From M3007 sp043764095 (GTDB lineage Bacteria > Bacteroidota > Bacteroidia > Chitinophagales > Saprospiraceae), in NCBI GenBank assembly GCA_043764095.1, contig JAYUKX010000124.1, positions 1 through 64,000 of the forward strand: 64,000 bases of DNA, in the 5' to 3' direction. Below are positions 18,592-26,027 of this stretch, piece by piece. The position numbers and the translations under genes were made by a program. Below the pieces are notes generated by a model. That model saw nothing but the letters and a program-made list of their open reading frames with translations, did not search any database and was not told where the DNA came from. Each line of letters opens with the position of its first letter. Position 1 is the first letter of the stretch.

Positions 18592-20196
18592 ATGAAAAAT
18601 AAAAAAATTACAATCTATATTTGGACATTTATCATCGGAATTGCGGCGATACAAGCCTGCAAAACCTATCAATTCCGTTCCAATTACAAAGACGCAAACC
18701 AACTACTCCACGATACCAAAACCCTCCAAACTAAACCTTTTTTGAAGGCGCACCTCAAAAATGGCGATATCTGTATCCTCAAAGATACTTGGCAGGTAGA
18801 TACCATTCAAAATTTGGTGAACGGAAACGGTCTTCGTTATGATTTTAACCGAATCCATAATTTTACTGGCAATTTCTCTATTCCTATTGACAGTGTTGCC
18901 ATTTTTGAAACCAATACTAAAATAATAAATCCGGAAAATCAAAGGATTACAGCACTCTCTATTTTAGCAGGAGTTGATGTTGCAATAAGTCTAATATGCT
19001 TGAGCATGCCCAAAGCTTGTTTTGGTTCTTGTCCAACATTTTATATCAACGAAAACGATAATTTTCATTATGCTGATGCAGAAGGATTTTCAAATGCCAT
19101 TGCGCCATCTATGGAATATTATGATGTGGATGCACTGGATAACAAACCGATTTTGGATCATTCATTCAGCATTACTATGAAAAATGAGGCATTGGAAACG
19201 CATTGCGTCAATGATGTCAAATTGTTAGCCTATCCTAGAAAAAAAGGCGAACGCATTTATCATTCCCAAAAAAATGACTATTATTTGTGCGAAAATAATT
19301 ATCCCATACAACGGGCAACAGGCAATGAAGGTGACATAACAGCAGTACTTCAAAAAGAAGATCGACAAGAGCGATATAGTCCTTCGGATGAAAATAACCT
19401 GAGTAGTAAAGAGGAAATTTACCTCCATTTCGACGATGTGAACAACCACAATAACTTGGGGCTTATCCTCAATTTTCGCCAAACACTGATGACTACTTAC
19501 TTTATTTATAGTGCTATGGGGTATATGGGTGATGAAGTAGGCGATTTTTTTGCAAAAATGGAAACCAATTCCGCTACGAGCGACAAATTAAATGGCGGAA
19601 TCAAAAAAGAATTAGGCAATATTGATATTTACTTGTGGAGCGAGCAAAATAACAATTGGGAATTACAAAATGGGTTTTACGAAACCGGCCCGATTGCAAT
19701 AAATAGGCAAATGCTTCCACTCAAAAATACTGGATCCGGTTCGTCTGTAAAATTAAAACTGGTCATGAATAAAGGGTTGTGGCGGATGGATTATTTGGCA
19801 TTGACCAATATTAAAGCAAAAGTAAAACCTGTCGAGATTGCACCAAGCAGCATATTGAATAAAGGCAAAATAGACCATAATGCATTGTCGTCTATCAATC
19901 ACCCGAACGACTATTTAATTTCAATGCCCGGCAATGCGTACAAATTCAATTTTGATCTACCCAAACAAAACGAGGACTACGAATTATTCCTCTATTCAAA
20001 AGGTTATTACTTGGAATGGATGCGCGAACACTGGATAAAAGACAAAGATTTATTAAAATTGCGACAAATGGTGGTGCATCCTAAAAAATACCTGAAACTC
20101 GAGGCTAAGGATTACAAACGCTATGAGGCCAATATGGAACAGGAATTTTGGAATTCAAAAATTGACACAAAAATATTCTCATACTATGAAAACTAA
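18592..20196 (+). CDS. Lipoprotein of unknown function
   Basis: The 534-residue protein has a lipoprotein signal with Cys at 23 (lipobox IQAC), so it should be membrane-anchored outside the cytoplasm. Residues 30-115 form a beta-rich region with repeated short strands. A second hydrophobic stretch (about 122-140) precedes a cysteine-containing segment, KACFGSCPTFYI, which could hold a disulfide. The remainder shows no catalytic motif. The next lipoprotein gene overlaps its end by 11 bases, so the two are an operon and may form a complex. I do not recognise a named family. Confidence 0.78.
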   Translation: MKNKKITIYIWTFIIGIAAIQACKTYQFRSNYKDANQLLHDTKTLQTKPFLKAHLKNGDICILKDTWQVDTIQNLVNGNGLRYDFNRIHNFTGNFSIPIDSVAIFETNTKIINPENQRITALSILAGVDVAISLICLSMPKACFGSCPTFYINENDNFHYADAEGFSNAIAPSMEYYDVDALDNKPILDHSFSITMKNEALETHCVNDVKLLAYPRKKGERIYHSQKNDYYLCENNYPIQRATGNEGDITAVLQKEDRQERYSPSDENNLSSKEEIYLHFDDVNNHNNLGLILNFRQTLMTTYFIYSAMGYMGDEVGDFFAKMETNSATSDKLNGGIKKELGNIDIYLWSEQNNNWELQNGFYETGPIAINRQMLPLKNTGSGSSVKLKLVMNKGLWRMDYLALTNIKAKVKPVEIAPSSILNKGKIDHNALSSINHPNDYLISMPGNAYKFNFDLPKQNEDYELFLYSKGYYLEWMREHWIKDKDLLKLRQMVVHPKKYLKLEAKDYKRYEANMEQEFWNSKIDTKIFSYYEN

Positions 20197-20680
20197 AATC
20201 ATTTTAATAGGGCTTTTGGGCCTATTGACGAGCAGTTGCTATACTCCAAAGTATTTACCCAGTTCGGAAAATATTGATATTAACAAATATGGCTCATATA
20301 TTGAAGTTAACTACGGTTCAGCATCTCAAATGAATGGCGAATTGATAGCAATTGACAGTAATTCAATTACTATTTTGAAAGCATCCACCAAGAAATGTAA
20401 GACCATTCCAATGGCCGATGTTAAGCGATTCGAGTTACAATACGCAGCCCACAAAAAACATGGCTGGGCGATTCCGTTTTTCTCTTTATTGACCCTTTCA
20501 CACGGCGTAGGTCTGATAGCTACGTTGCCCATTAACCTCATTGTGACCATATCGGTGGCTGTCGGCGGGAAAAAAAGTTTTACCTACAGTAATAAAAAGA
20601 TGACTTACGATAAATTAAAGATGTTTGCACGGTTTCCACAAGGAGTACCGGAACATATTAACGTAGATATGATAAAATAG
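20186..20680 (+). CDS. Small lipoprotein of unknown function
   Basis: The protein has about 164 residues from the ATG at 20186. This start is chosen because it gives a classic lipoprotein signal (MKTKIILIGLLGLLTSSC, Cys at 18). The open frame extends further upstream but adds only a polar tail. A beta-rich part (GELIAIDSNSITIL) is followed by a hydrophobic segment around 95-125. It overlaps the upstream lipoprotein by 11 bases and is followed by a terminator. Function unknown. Confidence 0.75.
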   Translation: MKTKIILIGLLGLLTSSCYTPKYLPSSENIDINKYGSYIEVNYGSASQMNGELIAIDSNSITILKASTKKCKTIPMADVKRFELQYAAHKKHGWAIPFFSLLTLSHGVGLIATLPINLIVTISVAVGGKKSFTYSNKKMTYDKLKMFARFPQGVPEHINVDMIK

Positions 20681-20704
20681 GAGAGACTAATTTCCTAATA
20701 CAAA

Positions 20705-20754
20705 AAACAGCCCGCACCCAAATCCTTCAAAAGAGATTCGAGTGGGGGCTGTTT
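20705..20754. terminator. Bidirectional terminator between convergent genes
   Basis: AAACAGCCC-(GCA)-CCCA pairs with TGGGGGCTGTTT across a loop of about 20 bases, with A and T runs outside the stem. It lies between the lipoprotein operon and the tyrosinase operon. Confidence 0.75.
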
Positions 20755-20772
20755 CATTATAAAACTTGACGA

Positions 20773-22404
20773 CTAGAACATCTCCACCCGATGTGGGACA
20801 CCTGCTGCTGCTGCAACGCCTCTCGCACTAGCCTTCAGCGTGTCATTTACAGGACGACGTTTGATTTCAACTTCTAGGTTAAAATCTTCAGCAGTCAAGT
20901 CCATACCTTGCTTACCCGTATCTTCGGGCATAGGCATTTCAAAAAATGCAGATGCCTCCAAATGGGTTTGGCAATTGGCACAATATTTTGTATTCCAACG
21001 ACTTAATACAGCCTCCGTACCCAAACATTGCCTTTTCCCGTCAATCGTAGCAAACGCGGAAATCAAGAACGAACCTCTAATAGGCCCACGGTTGATATTG
21101 GATACCTTGATCGTTTTTGTAGGACGCGCCGCTTCCTCTGTTGCCAGCGACCTTGATTGCACCGTATCTTCCAACGATCCTGGGCCGTATGTATAACCCA
21201 ATTGCTTTTCAATATTGACGCAATCATTAGAAGTAAATGTACGCTGCTCTTTACCCTCCAATTGGAAAGGATTGAGCGGTGAATCCATCGTTAACCAACT
21301 ATTAGGCATCATACCCGGCGTTGGGCCTTGGTTATCAACGGTATTGGTTCCAGGGTATTCTGGTATGATTTCCAAGGCATCAGTTTGGCCATGTTTTTTC
21401 TGCCATAGCCAAAATACACGATCAATAAAGCAATGGTGAAAGTAGAAAATAGGATCCAAACCAGCAGTATCGTTCTCGCCCATATCGCCATTGGCGCCAT
21501 CAATAGGTGAAAAATCGCCTGCATTTGGTCCTGTAGGTACCTCATAACCACCTACGGAGAGGTGTATGCTATTGTGTGGGGACTCTAGGGGTACTACTGG
21601 CTTAAAATTCGGATCAGGATTGGGTATTCCTTTGGCTTGGTTGTTCCATTCCGCCGCCGAAGTTGTATTGGAAAACACCGTGTAATTCGGCGCGTCCAAA
21701 CAATTCTTAAATTTCTGTGCTACACCAGTTGGAACCACTTTTCCGTTAATTACAATCGAACTATTGAGCCAATTGGTCACATTTTGATTGAGAAATCTTA
21801 CATTTTGCTTATAATCTTTAAATTGATCGTTGTGCGCTGTGGTAGCAGCACGATCCGCATCAGTACCAACCAAACCAGACAATGGATAACGCACTGTTTC
21901 GTAACCATAAGGTTTTGAATAGTTTGGATCATCGTTGTTAATACTGTCAATGATGTTTTTAGGAAACACAAAAGAGCGCAACGGATTGGTTATTTGTTCA
22001 CCATCTAATTCAAAATACTCATCGGTCAATGCCCACGGAATACCATTATTCATCGATTCATCCGAGGTTTCATCCCAAAATGGAAGCATTACATCCTCAC
22101 AACCTTCAATACTTTGGAGTGCTTGCTCTAACTTAAACAAATAAACGCGGTGCCAAGTCGGAAATAAAACATTGCCGTGGTTGCAATAACCACCCCAGTA
22201 AGCACTGTTGCCCCAACCTGCGCCCCTAAACGGTTCGCCGTGAAAACCACCTAATTTGAAAAATGAATTTGGATCATCCGGCGGCAATGCTTTGATGCCT
22301 TTCCAAGCACGCATAAGGTCTTCTAATGGTTTTTTATTGCCGTTTTTGTAATCGTCTTGCAATTCAGTGATTGCACGGCGAACCTTAAGATTTGTTGTAG
22401 CCAT
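20773..22404 (-). CDS. Tyrosinase family copper enzyme
   Basis: The 543-residue type 3 copper protein oxidises phenols to quinones. The CuA site has His55 (GGFHGEP), His76 (CNHGN) and His85 (FPTWHR). The CuB site has HNSIHL and FYFHHCFIDRVFWLW. Cys74 lies two residues before His76, the position of the Cys-His thioether of fungal tyrosinases and haemocyanins. The last 140 residues form an extra C-terminal domain. No signal peptide is visible. It is the third gene of an operon and overlaps the upstream membrane-protein gene by 20 bases. Confidence 0.92.
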   Translation of the reverse strand: MATTNLKVRRAITELQDDYKNGNKKPLEDLMRAWKGIKALPPDDPNSFFKLGGFHGEPFRGAGWGNSAYWGGYCNHGNVLFPTWHRVYLFKLEQALQSIEGCEDVMLPFWDETSDESMNNGIPWALTDEYFELDGEQITNPLRSFVFPKNIIDSINNDDPNYSKPYGYETVRYPLSGLVGTDADRAATTAHNDQFKDYKQNVRFLNQNVTNWLNSSIVINGKVVPTGVAQKFKNCLDAPNYTVFSNTTSAAEWNNQAKGIPNPDPNFKPVVPLESPHNSIHLSVGGYEVPTGPNAGDFSPIDGANGDMGENDTAGLDPIFYFHHCFIDRVFWLWQKKHGQTDALEIIPEYPGTNTVDNQGPTPGMMPNSWLTMDSPLNPFQLEGKEQRTFTSNDCVNIEKQLGYTYGPGSLEDTVQSRSLATEEAARPTKTIKVSNINRGPIRGSFLISAFATIDGKRQCLGTEAVLSRWNTKYCANCQTHLEASAFFEMPMPEDTGKQGMDLTAEDFNLEVEIKRRPVNDTLKASARGVAAAAGVPHRVEMF

Positions 22405-22906
22405 GGCTAAATTGTAATTTATTAGATAATTTATTTATTGAATAAAAATTGAAGTTAAAATTGTTCCATAAGGAGCCTGAAAGGATCAATGCCATTCCAG
22501 TGTAAAGCAATACCTCAGTGTTGGAGAACCATATACGCTCCACCAAGAAGAATAACACTCCGAGTAAACTGAGTAAAAAAGGCCCATAACCTTTTTGGGG
22601 TACTTTTTTGAACAATAACCATAAGTGCAAGCCCAAAAAAGTTAATAAAACAGGGTATAACCAACCCAAATAAGGGACTTTAGCCAATCCCAAACTGCCG
22701 AACATGCTCATATAAGCAGCCCAACAAATGGGGCATTTGGGAAAAAACGCAACCAATATGCTAATGAACAGCGAAGGAATGGTGCGCACTGTTTGCTTGG
22801 TAGGTGTCTCCTCTTTATGGAGTAATACCTCTTCCGCGATAACAGGTGGCTGTACTGCTGCCTTTTGGCAACAACAGCAGGTGGGTTCTGATGTGATCGT
22901 ACTCAT
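22385..22906 (-). CDS. Cysteine-rich membrane protein of the tyrosinase operon
   Basis: The 173-residue protein starts with a cytoplasm-like tail containing four cysteines in a row (10-13). Three or four membrane helices follow. The first carries FFPKCPICWAAYMSMFG with a CPIC pair at 58-61, resembling the metal-binding helix of MerC-like proteins. Its 3' end overlaps the tyrosinase start by 20 bases. The cysteine motifs and this tight linkage suggest copper handling for the tyrosinase, comparable in role to the caddie proteins of Streptomyces tyrosinase. That role is inference. Confidence 0.75.
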   Translation of the reverse strand: MSTITSEPTCCCCQKAAVQPPVIAEEVLLHKEETPTKQTVRTIPSLFISILVAFFPKCPICWAAYMSMFGSLGLAKVPYLGWLYPVLLTFLGLHLWLLFKKVPQKGYGPFLLSLLGVLFFLVERIWFSNTEVLLYTGMALILSGSLWNNFNFNFYSINKLSNKLQFSHGYNKS

Positions 22907-22912
22907 GCTATA

Positions 22913-23356
22913 TTAATATTTTGTGAGATCTGGATGTCCTACAAGTACAGCATAGAAGGAAGCAACTACACCTGCCGGGTTTGTTCCGCCTTGACTATTT
23001 GGATGTGGAATAGCACGTGTGACACTCCCTACCAAAGCAGGTACTTGGCGTTCGCCATTCGGAATTTGCGGTACTGCATAACACAGGTAATCATATACCC
23101 AAAGCGATCCGTCAACCACGCCTTTGCCTTGAAACCAAAGCGTAGAAGGGCATCCAGATTGGATCGATCCTTTCAATTCAAGTTCAAACCCCGTTCCGTA
23201 GAGTTTACCCGTAAGCCCTCCATTGTGGTCTGTTTCAATAAGCATATTGGCTTGGCCAAATTCCAAATCGTTGAACGAGACGCTCAGATCTGGATTGTTT
23301 AGCAGACTTCGGTACGACCAAAGTGCGGAATCAAGGTGTTGGATAATGGTGGGCAT
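22913..23356 (-). CDS. Conserved-looking protein of unknown function, tyrosinase operon
   Basis: The 147-residue soluble protein has no signal peptide. The sequence suggests a beta barrel of alternating strands (LYGTGFELELKGS, TLWFQGKGVVDGSLWVYDYL). It lies six bases upstream of the membrane-protein gene and leads the three-gene unit that ends with tyrosinase. I do not know its family. A structural partner or substrate-binding role for the enzyme is possible. Confidence 0.7.
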   Translation of the reverse strand: MPTIIQHLDSALWSYRSLLNNPDLSVSFNDLEFGQANMLIETDHNGGLTGKLYGTGFELELKGSIQSGCPSTLWFQGKGVVDGSLWVYDYLCYAVPQIPNGERQVPALVGSVTRAIPHPNSQGGTNPAGVVASFYAVLVGHPDLTKY

Positions 23357-23474
23357 AATATAAGTTGATTTAAAATAGTGAACACTTTTTAAGTTGCAGG
23401 ATAAGTAAAAATGTAAAATTTATATTTTTAATTAAACTTAAAAGAAAAATAATAAACTTCAATAATTTACTACG

Positions 23475-23503
23475 CAAAGATATGATTGGTTAACAATGTC
23501 AAA
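23475..23503 (-). promoter_or_regulatory. Possible promoter of the tyrosinase operon
   Basis: On the minus strand, TTTG (23503-23500) lies 17 bases before TATCTTTG (23482-23475). The -7 match is exact but the spacer is two or more bases short. The leader would be about 115 bases. Confidence 0.45.
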
Positions 23504-23615
23504 TAAGCGTATAAATACCTGAATTAAAAAATGGGTATAAATACGGATATGCACAGGTATTAATACCCAATAAATCTTAGTTTTGACTTTTAGGCGCTTT
23601 CCAAAAGATAAACTG

Positions 23616-23623
23616 TAATTTTG
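23616..23623 (+). promoter_or_regulatory. Possible -7 element for the J-domain gene
   Basis: TAATTTTG fits TAnnTTTG, 24 bases before the start codon. The -33 region is not convincing. Confidence 0.4.
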
Positions 23624-23646
23624 CAGCCATTATCCATAAAATATAC

Positions 23647-24741
23647 ATGTCACAAATCACCATCTCTGCCGCGCTTTCAAAAAAACTCACCAAACCTCAA
23701 CAAGAGTTTAACCGACTGACCGAAAAAATCAATGAATTGCGCGGAATGATTGAAGATTTCCAAGCAGCCGTACCAAGGGTGTATGCGCGCTCCAAACAAG
23801 AGATCAGCCCATTGGTAGCGGAGTACCGAAACCAGTTCTACGAACTCGTGCGGCTATACGATAAGATGTACGAACATCCACAGTTAAAATCGCAGGATCG
23901 CAAAAAAATACAACACGTTATCCTGCAAATGATCGGCGATCAATTAGGAGAACTCAGTGATGATATGGTGAACATTTACAACAAACACAGCGGCGGCAGC
24001 TACGACGAAGACAAGGAGGAAGAGGAAGCATACAAAGTAGAGTTACTGAAAGCAATGGCCACAAAAATGTATGGTATCCATTTTGATCCAAAAGCAGATA
24101 TAGATACGATTGAAAAAGTAAAGGAGTATATCGCTAATTACCAACAGCCTTCCTCTGAAGACGAAACGGATTTCGAGCGCAAAAAAGCGGAACATCGCGC
24201 TAGTAATAAATCGGCAAGACAAGCAGCAAAGGACAAAAAAATAGCCGAAAAACAAGCAAAAAGGGCTGAAGAAGCAAAAAAAGTGACTAAATCCGTTCGT
24301 GAAGTATATATGGATTTAGTAAAAACTTTTCACCCCGATTTGGAAAAAGACGAATCAGAAAAGGGGCGAAAAACGGCAATTATGCAACGCGTTACCGCCG
24401 CTTACGAAAGCAACGATTTGCTCACTTTGCTACAATTGCAAATGGAATTTGAACGTATGGATGACGAGCAACTCTCCGCCATGCCCGATGATCGAATATT
24501 GACCTATAATAAAATACTCCGCAACCAAACCAGCGAACTGATGGCAGAACTGGAACAAGTAAAGGAGGAACTCGCCTCTATTACCAACCGAATGCCCCAC
24601 GAGGTAAAATCAACGGCAATACTCGATCATTGGCTCAACCAAGATATAAAAACAACTAAAAAAGCCTTGAAAGAAGTAAAAGACGACCTTAAAGCACTGT
24701 CTGATCCAGCCTATATGAAGGCTTGGTTGAAATACGTGTAA
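23647..24741 (+). CDS. J-domain-like protein with coiled coils
   Basis: The 364-residue cytoplasmic protein is largely helical and charged. Residues 1-170 are predicted coiled coil, followed by a basic linker (KSARQAAKDKKIAEKQAKRA). A J-like segment lies at about 215-260 (REVYMDLVKTFHPDLEKDE) with the HPD tripeptide that stimulates DnaK ATPase. More coiled coil follows (about 285-355). The J segment is embedded late in the protein rather than at the N-terminus, so it may be a scaffold that recruits DnaK. The deiminase gene follows 23 bases later on the same strand. Confidence 0.75.
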   Translation: MSQITISAALSKKLTKPQQEFNRLTEKINELRGMIEDFQAAVPRVYARSKQEISPLVAEYRNQFYELVRLYDKMYEHPQLKSQDRKKIQHVILQMIGDQLGELSDDMVNIYNKHSGGSYDEDKEEEEAYKVELLKAMATKMYGIHFDPKADIDTIEKVKEYIANYQQPSSEDETDFERKKAEHRASNKSARQAAKDKKIAEKQAKRAEEAKKVTKSVREVYMDLVKTFHPDLEKDESEKGRKTAIMQRVTAAYESNDLLTLLQLQMEFERMDDEQLSAMPDDRILTYNKILRNQTSELMAELEQVKEELASITNRMPHEVKSTAILDHWLNQDIKTTKKALKEVKDDLKALSDPAYMKAWLKYV

Positions 24742-24764
24742 AAACATACAAAACGAAGCAACAC

Positions 24765-26027
24765 ATGAAAATTGCACTTCGCCGCCTATACCCATTATTG
24801 GCCATTATAGCCGCTTGCACCGCACCCCCAAAACCCCTCCACCGCCCCGCAGAATTTGAACCCACTGCCGCCGTTTGGCTACTTTGGTCCAATTACGACC
24901 ACACAGCAGGTGTACCCAATGCGCAAGCGACTTTTGATATAATTGAGGCACTTTTACCCTATACAAAGGTAAAATTGGTGGTTCCTTCCGATAGTATTCT
25001 CCAAATTGTACAGTCACAATTTAAGGAAAATAATATCCCTGCTGGCCAATTGACCATGTACCAATTTCAGTACCGCGAGTTTTGGACAAGGGACATGGGG
25101 CCTTCTTTTGTGGTCGATGAAAAAGGCCAATTAGCCGTCACCGATTTCAATTTTAGTGCCTGGGGATACGCGCCAAAAGGGGATTCGCTCGCAGCATTGG
25201 ACGAAAAACTGGACGAGCGGATTGCGGCTTTACTCAAAGCACCTTTGCGCTCATCGGACATCTATACTGAAGGTGGTGACCACGAAATAAATGGCCTCGG
25301 AACGATTATTTTAACCGAATCGGTAGAAATGACGCGAAATCCAACCATGAGTTTGGCTCAAATTGAAGCAGAATTTAAACGAATGCTGGGTGTTTCTCAT
25401 TTTATTTGGCTCAAAAATGGCCTCCGCGAAGACGATCATACTTTTACAGGACCTATGAAAGATGCCCAAGGTAAGCCTATCTATACCGTACTGACCACCA
25501 ATGGGCATACCGATGAATACGTGCGTTTTGTATCCCCCACTACCCTACTACTCGCCGAAGCAGACGCTAAGTCAACCGATCCAATTGAACAGGAAAACGC
25601 ACGCCGTTTGGAGGCATCGTACCAAATATTGAAACAGGCAAAGGATCAAGACGGAAAACCCTTCACGATCGTTCGCATGCCCTTGCCCTACCCTATCGTA
25701 AAAACCATGCAACCTGGCGATGCCGTTTATGAAATGATCAGCACTTTTGATTATCAGGACGGTTCTATTTTCCCAAAAGGCAAGCCCGTACAAGTGATGG
25801 CCGCATCGAGTTACCTCAATTTCACAATTGCTAATGGTTGCGTAATCATGCCCAAATACTGGAAAGAAGGCGCAGATATAAGCATAAAACAGCGCGACGA
25901 AGCCGCAAAGGCCATTTTACAAAAGGCATTTCCCGATAAAAAAATTATTCCGCTGGACGTACTGGCGGTAAATTTAGGCGGTGGTGGTATTCATTGTATC
26001 ACGATGAACGAACCGGCGGTCTATTGA
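24765..26027 (+). CDS. Agmatine/peptidylarginine deiminase family lipoprotein
   Basis: The protein has about 420 residues from ATG 24765, chosen because it gives a lipoprotein signal with Cys at 18 (LAIIAAC). It belongs to the guanidine-modifying superfamily that includes agmatine deiminase and the Porphyromonas peptidylarginine deiminase. Matches include FWTRDMGPSF, EGGDHEINGLGT, the His-Asp pair in NGHTDEYVRF, and the nucleophile Cys411 in GGGGIHCITMNEP. The enzyme would hydrolyse a guanidinium group to ureido plus ammonia outside the cytoplasm. Free agmatine, arginine or protein arginine are all possible substrates. Its 3' end overlaps that of carB by seven bases. Confidence 0.85.
   Translation: MKIALRRLYPLLAIIAACTAPPKPLHRPAEFEPTAAVWLLWSNYDHTAGVPNAQATFDIIEALLPYTKVKLVVPSDSILQIVQSQFKENNIPAGQLTMYQFQYREFWTRDMGPSFVVDEKGQLAVTDFNFSAWGYAPKGDSLAALDEKLDERIAALLKAPLRSSDIYTEGGDHEINGLGTIILTESVEMTRNPTMSLAQIEAEFKRMLGVSHFIWLKNGLREDDHTFTGPMKDAQGKPIYTVLTTNGHTDEYVRFVSPTTLLLAEADAKSTDPIEQENARRLEASYQILKQAKDQDGKPFTIVRMPLPYPIVKTMQPGDAVYEMISTFDYQDGSIFPKGKPVQVMAASSYLNFTIANGCVIMPKYWKEGADISIKQRDEAAKAILQKAFPDKKIIPLDVLAVNLGGGGIHCITMNEPAVY

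Noticed and set aside
24805..25017. Minus-strand frame inside the deiminase gene
   Set aside because: Shadow of a well-supported gene.
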